Below are positions 23,268 through 29,641 of a stretch of 29,641 nt of DNA, one piece after another; positions within the stretch are counted from its first letter, which is position 1; the number at the start of each line of letters is the position of its first letter. Both the position numbers and the translations under genes were made by a program. This stretch comes from CAYPKW01 sp964411425 (GTDB lineage Bacteria > Pseudomonadota > Alphaproteobacteria > Dongiales > Dongiaceae): NCBI GenBank assembly GCA_964411425.1, contig CAYPKW010000029.1, positions 1-29,641 on the forward strand, read 5' to 3'. The notes under the pieces were generated by a model that saw only the letters and a program-made list of their open reading frames with translations, had not been told where the DNA came from and searched no databases.

Positions 23268-25055
23268 ATGAGCGAGCGCGTGATTCGGATCGGCTGCGCC
23301 GCCGGCTTCTGGGGCGATTCGGCCCTGGCGGCGGCGCAGCTCGTGCGCCGCGCCAGCCTCGACTACCTGGTGTTCGACTACCTGGCCGAGGTCACCATGT
23401 CGATCATGGCGCGCGCCAGGGCGAAAGACCCGGCCCAGGGCTACGCCACCGACTTCGTCGCCTCGACCATGCCGGAAATCCTGCGCGACATCGCGGAGCG
23501 GCGCGTCAAGGTGGTGTGCAACGCCGGCGGCGTCAATCCCGTCGCCTGCCAGCAGGCGCTTAGCCATCTCGCCGCCGAATCCGGGGTCCCGTTGCGGATC
23601 GCCGCGGTGCTGGGCGACGATCTCATGCCCCGCCTGGAGGAGCTGCGCCGGCGGGACGTGCGCGAGATGTTCACCGGCGAGCCGTTGCCGGCGCGGCTCC
23701 TCAGCGCCAACGCCTATCTCGGCGCGCTCTCCATCAAGGCGGCGCTCGGCGCCGGGGCCGACGTGGTTGTGACCGGGCGCTGCGTCGATAGCGCGCTGGT
23801 GCTGGGGCCCCTCATGCACGAGTTCGGCTGGCGCGAGGACGACTACGACCGGCTCGCGGCCGGCAGCCTCGCCGGCCACATCGTCGAGTGCGGCGCCCAG
23901 GCGACCGGCGGCCTCTATACCGATTGGCGCCAGGTGCCGCGCTGGGACGACATCGGCTATCCGATCGTCGAATGTGAGGCCGACGGCGGTTTCACGGTGA
24001 CCAAGCCCGCCGGCACCGGCGGCCTGGTGACGCCGGGCACGGTGGCGGAGCAGATGCTGTACGAGATCGGCGACCCCGCGGCCTATGTGCTGCCCGACGC
24101 GGTCTCGGACTTCTCCGGCGTCGCCATGGCGGCGACCGGGCCGGACCGGGTGCGAGTGACGGGGGCGCGCGGCCGGGCACCCTCGGACAGCTACAAGGTG
24201 AGCGCCACGCACGCCGACGGGTATCGGCTCAGCCTCACGCTGACCGTGCTTGGCATCGACGCCGCGGCCAAGGCGCGCGCCACCGGCGAGGCGCTCCTCG
24301 CCCGCACCCGCCGCGCGTTCGCGGAGCGCGGTCTAGGAGATTACCGCGCCGTCCGCGTCGAGGCCCTGGGCGCCGAGGACGCATACGGTCCGCACGCCCG
24401 CGTGCGCGCGACGCGCGAGGCAGTCTTGCGGCTCGCGGTCTGGCACGACCGCCGCGAAGCCTTGGACCTGCTCGCCCGCGAGGCGGCCTCGCCGGTCACT
24501 TCGATGGCGCCCGGCACCACCGGCTACATCGGCGGCCGGCCGCCGGTGCAGACCGTGATGCGGCTGTTCTCGTTCCTCGTCTCCAAGCGCGAGGTGGCGG
24601 TCGAGGTCTCGCTCGACGGTCGGACGTTGGGCGTGCCGGTCCCGCCTGGGCAGCGGTGGGTTCCACCGCCGTTGCCTCTGCCGCGGGGGGAGTTGCCGCA
24701 CGCGGGTCCGACCGTCATGCTGCCTCTTGCCCGCCTCGCGCACGGGCGCAGCGGCGACAAGGGCGACAGCGCCAATATCGGAGTGATCGCCCGCCGGCCG
24801 GAATTCCTCCCGGTGCTGCGCGCCGCGCTGACTGAGGCGGTCGTCGCCGACTACTTTCGCCACCTCGTCGCCGGCCCCGTCACCCGCTACGAGGTGCCCG
24901 GCATAGACGCCTTCAACTTTGTGCTGGAGCGGGCGCTGGGCGGCGGCGGGGCCGTCAGCTTGCGCAACGACCCGCAGGGCAAGGGCTACGCCCAGATGCT
25001 GCTCGACCTCGAGATCCCGGTGCCGGTAGACCTCGCGCGCTCGCTGGATGCCTAG
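23268..25055 (+). CDS. AtuA-like (DUF1446) protein, full-length with C-terminal AtuA-like domain
   Basis: This is a 595-aa protein. The N-terminal DUF1446/AtuA core (about 1-440) begins RIGCAAGFWGDSALAAAQLV and includes VVCNAGGVNPVACQQAL, GADVVVTGRCVDSALVLGPL and QATGGLYTDW. A linker with Pro-rich sequence leads to the small C-terminal domain LARLAHGRSGDKGDSANIGV (about 500-520) through FNFVLERALGGGGAVSLRNDPQGKGYAQMLLDLEI. The family is named for acyclic terpene (citronellol/geraniol) utilisation, where AtuA is required for growth but its reaction is unproven. No geranyl-CoA carboxylase genes are nearby, so terpene use is not shown. Its stop shares CTAG with the convergent SRAP gene. Confidence 0.9.
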   Translation: MSERVIRIGCAAGFWGDSALAAAQLVRRASLDYLVFDYLAEVTMSIMARARAKDPAQGYATDFVASTMPEILRDIAERRVKVVCNAGGVNPVACQQALSHLAAESGVPLRIAAVLGDDLMPRLEELRRRDVREMFTGEPLPARLLSANAYLGALSIKAALGAGADVVVTGRCVDSALVLGPLMHEFGWREDDYDRLAAGSLAGHIVECGAQATGGLYTDWRQVPRWDDIGYPIVECEADGGFTVTKPAGTGGLVTPGTVAEQMLYEIGDPAAYVLPDAVSDFSGVAMAATGPDRVRVTGARGRAPSDSYKVSATHADGYRLSLTLTVLGIDAAAKARATGEALLARTRRAFAERGLGDYRAVRVEALGAEDAYGPHARVRATREAVLRLAVWHDRREALDLLAREAASPVTSMAPGTTGYIGGRPPVQTVMRLFSFLVSKREVAVEVSLDGRTLGVPVPPGQRWVPPPLPLPRGELPHAGPTVMLPLARLAHGRSGDKGDSANIGVIARRPEFLPVLRAALTEAVVADYFRHLVAGPVTRYEVPGIDAFNFVLERALGGGGAVSLRNDPQGKGYAQMLLDLEIPVPVDLARSLDA

Positions 25056-25723
25056 ACTTCTTCCGCCTCGGCCGGGGCCAGACAGCCGGCGTCGTCGTTC
25101 CTCGGGTTGTTGACGCGCTTGCTTACCGGAAAGGCCCTCAGCGCCGCCGACAGCGGCCGTTCGAGCGCCGCCGCCGCGGCCTCGACCGGACCCCGCAGCC
25201 ACGGCTCATAGGCCGCCGGATCGAGGATGACCGGCATGCGGTCGTGGATCGGTTTCAGCAATTCGTCGGCCGCGGTCGTCACGATGGCGAAGCTCTCGAC
25301 CGCGTCCGCGCCCTTGGGCGCCCAGTGCTCCCACAATCCGGCGAAGGCGAACGGCCCGCCGTCGGCGAGAGCGACGCGGTACGGTTGCTTCAGGGCGCCC
25401 ACCTTGCGCCACTCGTAGAACCCGTCGGCCGGCACCAGGCAACGCCGCGCCCGGAACGCGGCGCGGAACGCCGGTTTTTCACCCAGGGTTTCCGCCCGTG
25501 CGTTGATCATCCGGTTGCCGATGGCGGGGTCCTTGGCCCAGGACGGAACGAGGCCCCAGCACAGCAGCGCCAACACCCTCGCCCCGTCGGCGGCGAGCCG
25601 CACCACCGGCGCACTTTGCGTCGGCGCGATGTTGTAGCGCGGAGCGAGGTTGGGCGTCTCCGAGAAGGCGAAGGCGCGTTGCATACCCTCGACCGGCGTG
25701 GTCAGGCTGTAACGCCCGCACAT
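25052..25723 (-). CDS. SRAP-domain protein (HMCES/YedK family), abasic-site DNA-protein crosslink enzyme
   Basis: This is a 223-aa protein. It starts Met-Cys2 (MCGRYSLTT); Cys2 becomes the N-terminal nucleophile after Met removal and forms a thiazolidine link with abasic sites in single-stranded DNA. Other SRAP residues are in place: Asn31 in PRYNIAPT, Asn75 in RMINARAET, Glu104 in ADGFYEW and His160 in IHDRMPV. The protein protects replication forks and acts in the cytosol. Its TAG stop lies on the same CTAG as that of the convergent AtuA-like gene. A detached copy of its first 12 codons lies 3.6 kb away at 29269-29310. Confidence 0.95.
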   Translation of the reverse strand: MCGRYSLTTPVEGMQRAFAFSETPNLAPRYNIAPTQSAPVVRLAADGARVLALLCWGLVPSWAKDPAIGNRMINARAETLGEKPAFRAAFRARRCLVPADGFYEWRKVGALKQPYRVALADGGPFAFAGLWEHWAPKGADAVESFAIVTTAADELLKPIHDRMPVILDPAAYEPWLRGPVEAAAAALERPLSAALRAFPVSKRVNNPRNDDAGCLAPAEAEEV

Positions 25724-26060
25724 GCCATTACGATCGCGCCAACGGCCTCGGCATGGCAAGCCCGGAGCGGTGCCGGCGCCGACGCGATGCTTCTCCCTTA
25801 AAGGCGACAGACCCTTAAAGGGGACAGTATACGACTAGGACCTTCATCCTGGCAGGCCTGACCGTCCCAGGAGTGCAGTCCAATACTGACCTCAATTTCC
25901 CTCTGTCCCCAATGTCCCCTGCAATATCCCTGAAGCTGTATCCGCGCCAGGCAGTCGCTGCCCATGCCATCAAGAGACCACTCGCGGGCCTGAGGTATGC
26001 TACACTGATAAGATTGTGGGAAACGGCACCCGACGGCAGGGGCACGAGCCCCTTAAACGT
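25724..26060. other. Gene-free stretch upstream of the SRAP gene with remnants and repeats
   Basis: No convincing gene is seen in these 337 nt. The first about 70 nt belong to the SRAP upstream region; the end of it (CGATGCTTCTC, to about 25796) reappears beside xdhC at about 29338-29347. TTAAAGG-type repeats follow at once (25798-25840), and CTGTCCCC at 25903-25910 is the inverse of GGGGACAG at about 25819-25826. The remainder up to the small exported protein has no recognised motif; a 76-codon minus-strand frame here is not credible. Confidence 0.55.
25798..25840 (+). repeat. Tandem TTAAAGG(N)GACAG repeats, left set
   Basis: Two adjacent units occur: TTAAAGGCGACAG at 25798-25810 and a 26-nt unit at 25815-25840 (TTAAAGGGGACAGTATAC...TAGGA). 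The second matches 22 of 26 positions of the unit at 26852-26877. Similar AAAGG-GACAG sequences accompany REP-associated Y1 transposase elements in many proteobacteria (family memory). No transposase is present here. Confidence 0.7.
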
Positions 26061-26363
26061 ATGGCAAGAGAAGCACGCGCGCGACCCCGATCCCGACGGC
26101 CTGGACGCGCTGTGGCGGGACTGATCCTCGCCCTCACTGTGGCACCGGCCGCCCGCGCCGAGGACGCCCGCCTGCTCGACCTGCTAGGGCGACCCGTGGT
26201 CACCACCGGCCCCGAGCGCTTCGACGGCTCCCGCCGAATCCTGGACGACCGCGGCTACTCCATCGGCACGATAGAACCCGACCGCACGGCTCCGCCGAAC
26301 GAAGATGTGTATTGGATACTAAACGGCGTGGGCCGTCGCGTCGGCCAAGTGGAACTACGTTAG
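26061..26363 (+). CDS. Small exported protein of unknown function
   Basis: This is a 100-aa protein from ATG 26061; GTG at 26016 is an in-frame alternative. A strongly basic N-terminus (about 18 residues) precedes a hydrophobic core VAGLILALTVAPAARA ending in an AxA cleavage site at about residue 33. The mature part has two short parallel motifs, LLGRPVVTTGPERFDGSRRI and LDDRGYSIGTIEPDR, then VYWILNGVGRRVGQVELR. The RBS is weak for either start. It lies between TTAAAGG repeats, immediately ahead of a small membrane protein that follows after 4 nt, so the two look like one unit. Unknown function. Confidence 0.5.
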   Translation: MAREARARPRSRRPGRAVAGLILALTVAPAARAEDARLLDLLGRPVVTTGPERFDGSRRILDDRGYSIGTIEPDRTAPPNEDVYWILNGVGRRVGQVELR

Positions 26364-26367
26364 GTCC

Positions 26368-26832
26368 GTGCTGGCACTAGCAGACCTTCTTGCGAGCCCG
26401 GACTTGTGCAAGTGGGCAACCGGCATCGTTGCCGGATACATTTGGTCCTTGGGCGTCGGGTGGCTGGTCGTGGAATGCCTCTACTGTTGCATGAACAGAA
26501 GGATCGACAATGCCAGCAAGAAAAATGACGGAGCCCCGAACGACACAAAGAAACGCGAAGGTGTCCCGCCAGCGCTGACCGGCCTTATCGAGCGGCTTGT
26601 CATGACGACCATTGTTGTTGTTCACCCCCCGAGCGCGATTACTGCGATGGTGGGTTGGCTGGGACTGAAGACAGCTGCCGGCTGGAAAAAGTATGTGCCT
26701 GACAACTCGGTTGATGGGAAGAGGAAGGATGCACAAAGATCGTTCCTAGCTGCTCTTTGCGGCCTTCTTTCAATGTTCATGGCGGGAACCGGCGGATTGC
26801 TCGCGACGTGGTTAGCTGGCCTTCACAATTGA
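26368..26832 (+). CDS. Small polytopic membrane protein of unknown function
   Basis: This is a 154-aa protein with a GTG start 4 nt after the previous stop and a nearby AGG. Three hydrophobic segments are visible: WATGIVAGYIWSLGVGWLVVE (about 16-36, followed by CLYCCM), LVMTTIVVVHPPSAITAMVG (about 77-96) and FLAALCGLLSMFMAGTGGLL (about 126-145), separated by basic loops (RRIDNASKKNDG, KRKDAQRS). Base composition is lower in GC than in the core genes, which suggests transfer. The size and form would suit a phage- or element-borne membrane protein, but no family is recognised. Confidence 0.55.
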   Translation: MLALADLLASPDLCKWATGIVAGYIWSLGVGWLVVECLYCCMNRRIDNASKKNDGAPNDTKKREGVPPALTGLIERLVMTTIVVVHPPSAITAMVGWLGLKTAAGWKKYVPDNSVDGKRKDAQRSFLAALCGLLSMFMAGTGGLLATWLAGLHN

Positions 26833-26851
26833 GTCAAAATCAACGACGCAA

Positions 26852-26937
26852 TTAAAGGAGACAGTATATCATTAGGATAATCCTCTTAGCGAGGACGGTT
26901 TCCTAACCGTTCGGGGTTAAAGGAAACTATATACTGT
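26852..26937 (+). repeat. TTAAAGG repeats enclosing two hairpins, right set
   Basis: A 26-nt unit at 26852-26877 (TTAAAGGAGACAGTATATC...TAGGA) and a divergent one at 26917-26937 (TTAAAGGAAACTATATACTG) flank two adjacent small hairpins: CCTC/GAGG at 26882-26894 and ACGGTT/AACCGT at 26895-26910. The arrangement resembles a REP-like unit. The second TTAAAGG unit runs straight into the GTG start proposed for the HigA-like gene. Confidence 0.65.
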
Positions 26938-27229
26938 GCCCAATACCCGCATCGCACATCCAGGCCGTCTGTTGAAGCGGGAGATCGCGGCACGGGGATT
27001 GAGCGCCAATCGGCTGGCACTCGATCTTGGCGTGCCCTCGGGCCGCATCACCGACATTCTCAACGGCCGCCGCTCGATCAGCGCGGAGACGGCCGTGCGG
27101 CTCGGGCGTTACTTCGCCAACAGTCCGCGTTTCTGGCTCGATCTGCAGAGCCAGTACGACATCGCGCTCGTGGAGCGCGAGCGCGGCAGGGAGATCGCCC
27201 AAACGGTCCGCCCGGCCCGGGCGGCGTAG
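26936..27229 (+). CDS. HigA-family antitoxin, no toxin partner
   Basis: This is a 97-aa protein with the HigA pattern: HPGRLLKREIAARGLSANRLALDLGVPSGRITDILNGRRSISAETAVRLGRYFANSPRFWLDLQSQYDI. It is full length and starts at GTG 26936 with no clear Shine-Dalgarno site. HigA genes normally follow a HigB toxin gene; here the upstream 80 nt are repeat sequence and no toxin frame exists. The repeat seems to have replaced the toxin and the native start region. It could act as a free regulator or anti-addiction factor, or be decaying. Confidence 0.85.
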   Translation: MPNTRIAHPGRLLKREIAARGLSANRLALDLGVPSGRITDILNGRRSISAETAVRLGRYFANSPRFWLDLQSQYDIALVERERGREIAQTVRPARAA

Positions 27230-27254
27230 ATCCAGGCCGTTCGCCGCTCCTAAC

Positions 27255-27347
27255 TCACCCGCCCGCGCAGCAATCGCCCGCCGGCGCCGCGACATTGGGT
27301 GACGCCAAATCCAGCTTTTCAGGTTGTGCTTTCTTAGAATCGTTCAT
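27255..27347 (-). pseudogene. Possible 30-aa peptide gene or xdhC 3'-end remnant
   Basis: On the minus strand an ATG at 27347 opens a 30-codon frame that begins MNDSKKAQPEKLDL and ends PAGDCCAGG, stop TGA. The end is nearly the same as the C-terminus of the partial XdhC at 29348-29386: 35 of 39 nucleotides match, and three of the four differences are synonymous, the fourth changing Thr to Ala. The preceding plus-strand bases (27238-27254) also resemble the sequence beyond the xdhC stop. The simplest reading is a detached xdhC 3' end; the frame also starts 15 nt after the DUF262 gene stop, so a real short peptide cannot be excluded. Confidence 0.5.
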
Positions 27348-27362
27348 GGCGTTCGGTCCAGA

Positions 27363-29126
27363 TCATTTCAGTGATTCAAATCCACGACGGATAATAGCAG
27401 CCATCAGCTTTCTACGTTCTTCGAGGAATTTGGGATAGGCCATCGTCTCCCAGGCTTCGGGGAGGGCGTGCAAAGCAGACATATCATTCCATTCAATCGA
27501 CGTGAAGCGTTCGCGAACCTTTGGCACGTATTCTGCCGGAGAATCATCGCTGATCGCTATGTTCTCCGGCCATTCCAAGAGGGCGAAATTGGCCATCTGA
27601 TTGATGCTCTTCAAATCTTTGACGTCTTGCCCCTCGAGCCATGCACGCGGGAAAAGATGATGCCGTTCCAGCGCCTTCTTGTTCGCCTTAAGCGCAGGGT
27701 CGATCAGGTCGCCAACTTTCTTGTGGGAAAACAACACTGGCGCACCAAGCCGATTCTGCGCGGCGACATAAGCAAACAGTTCGGGATTGCGGGCAGACGA
27801 GCTCTCGAGCGCCGAAGGCAGCGTAATGGTCCAATAGTCGCCCGTTAGCTCAGAGGCCATTATGCCCTTTAGCTCCGATAGAAAGGCGTCGGCTGATGAT
27901 AGGTCCTTCAGCCGGCTAAGATCGCTGTCCATGACGCTTTCCGGCGAGCCGGCGTAGCGCCCGGTTAGCGTGGTAAAGAAGAACCACCGGCCGATGATCT
28001 TCTGGAGCCCATGTTCCGCTACGGAGTAGCGATTGCGACCTATTAGGTAAAACGCATAGGCATAGAGAAGCGCGTTCTGCGAGGAAACCATTTCGCCGCT
28101 TCTGAAGCCTGCACCGATCAAGGCGCTCATGAACTGATGCCAGTGAGTCAGATCGAGCACCTTCGCCTGCGCTTTTTGCAGAACCGCGAATTGGTCTTCG
28201 CGACGTTTGGGCGAAAACTCTCCCGTGTCCAAGTCTTTGCCGCGCAAGACCTGATAGACGCTCTTCAAACGACCACGCTCGAAACCGAGCGCCACGGCGA
28301 CGCGCAATAGTTGGTCCGGGTCTGGCTGAATGAAATGGTTGAACGGAGAAGCACGCTTTCCCGGTGCCGATGGCTGGCGCGAGAGACGGCAGAACTCCTC
28401 CAGCGCATGACGGCCCTGGTCCCAAAAGACGGAAAGCAACGTAAGAATGAAGTCCGCTTGATTCAGCTTCACGCCTAAGCTGTTGATCCGGACGAAGATG
28501 TCAGCGACCTGCTCTTCATCGACGCTGGGCGCAATCTCCAAGGCCGTGAACGGATACTTCGGAAGGTCGAATAACCGGTCGAGATTATGGCTGATGCCCT
28601 CTTCCTCGGCGTCGCTGAGCTTCACTTTCTCCCCGAGCGATTGCAGGAAACCCTTGACGTGCCGAAAGCTTGATTTGCCCGACGCCCACAAGGTCGAAAT
28701 ATTCGGTATCCATTCAGGGTCGTGTCGGATAGCAGCGTCAGCGACCTCGAATTTCCCATCTCGCGGCCGGAACCCAATCTTTATCTGCCGTTCCTTGTAG
28801 TCTGAATCGAACACCGACTTGCCGCGAAACACGGCATAGAGCGAGGTCAATCGTTGTTGACCGTCCACGATAAGCCGCAAAGGAACCGTATGTTGCTTCG
28901 CGGAAACCCCGATTTGCTTCGTGCCATCGACAGCATTTTCCCAGAACAACAGGTACCCAACCGGGAAGCCCCGATACATCGAGTCGAGGAGGTCACGGAC
29001 CTTCGCATTCGACCACACGAATGGGCGTTGAATGTCTGGCAAACCGATATCCCCAATGTCGATGTAATGAAGCAGACCGGAGAGGTCATAATCGACGCGC
29101 TTGAAACAGGTTTTCAACTCGCTCAT
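27363..29126 (-). CDS. DUF262 protein with C-terminal HNH-type (DUF1524-like) nuclease region
   Basis: This is a 587-aa protein from MSELKTCF; an ATG ten codons upstream at 29156 is an alternative start with GAGGA very close to it. The N-terminal DUF262 motifs are DIQRPFVWSN (31-40) and LIVDGQQRLTSLY (about 85-97, with DGQQR 88-92, the nucleotide-hydrolysis motif). A helical middle follows, and then HHLFPRAWLEG (His489-His490) and INQMANFALLEWPENIAISDDSP (Asn509, Asn513), the His/Asn pattern of the GmrD-type nuclease. Related GmrSD/BrxU enzymes cut phage DNA with modified bases, so anti-phage activity is likely but unproven. The gene is more AT-rich than the core and sits between SRAP and xdhC remnants. 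Confidence 0.9.
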   Translation of the reverse strand: MSELKTCFKRVDYDLSGLLHYIDIGDIGLPDIQRPFVWSNAKVRDLLDSMYRGFPVGYLLFWENAVDGTKQIGVSAKQHTVPLRLIVDGQQRLTSLYAVFRGKSVFDSDYKERQIKIGFRPRDGKFEVADAAIRHDPEWIPNISTLWASGKSSFRHVKGFLQSLGEKVKLSDAEEEGISHNLDRLFDLPKYPFTALEIAPSVDEEQVADIFVRINSLGVKLNQADFILTLLSVFWDQGRHALEEFCRLSRQPSAPGKRASPFNHFIQPDPDQLLRVAVALGFERGRLKSVYQVLRGKDLDTGEFSPKRREDQFAVLQKAQAKVLDLTHWHQFMSALIGAGFRSGEMVSSQNALLYAYAFYLIGRNRYSVAEHGLQKIIGRWFFFTTLTGRYAGSPESVMDSDLSRLKDLSSADAFLSELKGIMASELTGDYWTITLPSALESSSARNPELFAYVAAQNRLGAPVLFSHKKVGDLIDPALKANKKALERHHLFPRAWLEGQDVKDLKSINQMANFALLEWPENIAISDDSPAEYVPKVRERFTSIEWNDMSALHALPEAWETMAYPKFLEERRKLMAAIIRRGFESLK

Positions 29127-29140
29127 GGCAGTAGTCTCAT

Positions 29141-29305
29141 TTATAGACGACGGCATTGGTCCTCGTCGCGCGCCACGCCGCTATTCGTTACCGCCGCGAA
29201 ATTCAGTTCGTCCTCCGTCTCAAGCACGCTCACTGTCATCCGGTTCAATGCGAGCCAGCCGCTTTGCTCCTCGACCGGCGTGGTCAGGCTGTATCGCCCG
29301 CACAT
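29141..29305 (-). pseudogene. Detached 5' end of an SRAP gene, giving a chimeric 54-codon frame
   Basis: On the minus strand, ATG at 29305 starts MCGRYSLTTPVE, the exact first 12 residues (apart from residue 1 context) of the intact SRAP protein at 25052-25723, then the frame diverges and stops at TAA (29143-29141). The nucleotide match 29269-29310 against 25687-25728 is 41 of 42; the only difference is a synonymous Arg codon. The frame ends just upstream of the DUF262 start. It lacks all SRAP residues other than Cys2 and is a remnant, not a functional enzyme. Confidence 0.8.
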
Positions 29306-29347
29306 GCCATGACCATCCCGCGGACCGATGCCGGTTCGATGCTTCTC

Positions 29348-29641
29348 TCAGCCGCCCGCGCAGCAGTCGCCGGCCGGCGTCGCGACGCGCTCCACCGCCC
29401 GCGCCGTCATGTCGTCTTGCGGCAGGCGCGCCGGCTGGCCCGCGCGGTATTCGCGCACGATGTCGGCCAGCACCGAGAGCGCGATCTCGGCCGGCGTCGC
29501 GGCGCCGATGTCGAGGCCGGCGGGCGAGCGCAGCGCCGCCACGCGCTCCGGCAGGGCGCCGCCGGCGACGAGCTCCTCCTTGAGCCGCGCCGCCTTGCGC
29601 CGGCTGGCGACGAAGGCGACGTAGGGCGCCGGGCTTGCCAG
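29348..29641 (-). CDS. XdhC family protein, C-terminal part (runs off the window)
   Basis: This is the last 97 residues of a gene that continues beyond the right edge. The Rossmann-type XdhC C-terminal domain is evident: YVAFVASRRKAARLKEEL, then LRSPAGLDIGAATPAEIALSVLADIV, the family signature. XdhC proteins insert or sulphurate the molybdenum cofactor for xanthine dehydrogenase or CO dehydrogenase-type enzymes. After the domain comes a tail of about 30 residues ending ERVATPAGDCCAGG, with a vicinal Cys pair. That tail is also found 2 kb away at 27255-27293. No molybdoenzyme gene is inside the window. Confidence 0.88.
   Translation of the reverse strand: MASPAPYVAFVASRRKAARLKEELVAGGALPERVAALRSPAGLDIGAATPAEIALSVLADIVREYRAGQPARLPQDDMTARAVERVATPAGDCCAGG

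Noticed and set aside
25815..26045. A 76-codon minus-strand frame
   Set aside because: It begins and ends within repeat sequence, has no ribosome-binding site and no recognisable family; it is probably fortuitous.
26929..26934. TATACT as the -10 box of the HigA-like gene
   Set aside because: It lies 1 nt before the proposed GTG start, so transcription would begin after the start codon; it is part of the TTAAAGG repeat.
25798..26937. CRISPR array
   Set aside because: The repeats are few, irregularly spaced, diverged and not separated by uniform spacers; no cas gene is present.

Overview
The window is 29.6 kb of GC-rich, gene-dense bacterial chromosome. The gene set points to an alphaproteobacterium, probably Rhodospirillales- or Rhizobiales-like: a TPR-linked class III cyclase, non-pyrrolysine MttB, DUF1513, an AtuA-like protein, XdhC, and a dispersed GTCAT...ATGAC palindrome. 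This placement is inference; no rRNA or tRNA is present. There is no CRISPR array or complete insertion sequence.

Layout. (1) 112-2010: a small exported protein and, divergently, mmsA (methylmalonate-semialdehyde dehydrogenase). (2) 2016-3928: a visibly more AT-rich three-gene cassette starting 5 nt after mmsA (a TIGR04255-type protein plus two unknowns), tightly packed and translationally coupled. (3) 4012-9497: the potassium transporter Kup, a cyclase/TolB-like/TPR signalling protein and a solitary OLD-type ATPase-TOPRIM protein. (4) 9743-18900: metabolic genes that suggest catabolism of methylated amines or amino-acid derivatives (MttB-like methyltransferase, TMADH-type FMN/4Fe-4S/FAD oxidoreductase coupled by TAATG to an ornithine-cyclodeaminase-family protein, MFS transporter, amidase), with a beta-class GST, an orphan RHH protein and an exported protein. 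(5) 18922-20190: a Tat-exported DUF1513 protein. (6) 20243-20964: a toxin-antitoxin pair with a recognisable promoter and operator. (7) 21115-22251: an arsR-arsI cassette bounded by an exact 40-nt direct repeat of the 3' end of corA. (8) 22208-25723: corA, an AtuA-like protein and an SRAP protein. (9) 25724-29641: an accessory patch between the SRAP gene and xdhC, with TTAAAGG-type repeats, two small exported or membrane proteins, an orphan HigA, a possible 30-aa peptide, a DUF262-HNH protein and detached pieces of the SRAP and xdhC genes.

Main points for a second look. Cassettes at two sites are flanked by detached pieces of the neighbouring core gene (corA 3' end; SRAP 5' end and xdhC 3' end) that differ from the intact genes almost only at synonymous positions, as if gene-end homology guided their arrival. 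Palindromic elements bounded by CTAGTGG lie between convergent genes, and their CTAG border supplies the TAG stop codon of the neighbouring gene. Candidate defence genes are the TIGR04255 cassette, the OLD-like protein and the DUF262-HNH protein; none has its best-known partner next to it. Every function is read from motifs and remembered family features; no database search was possible.
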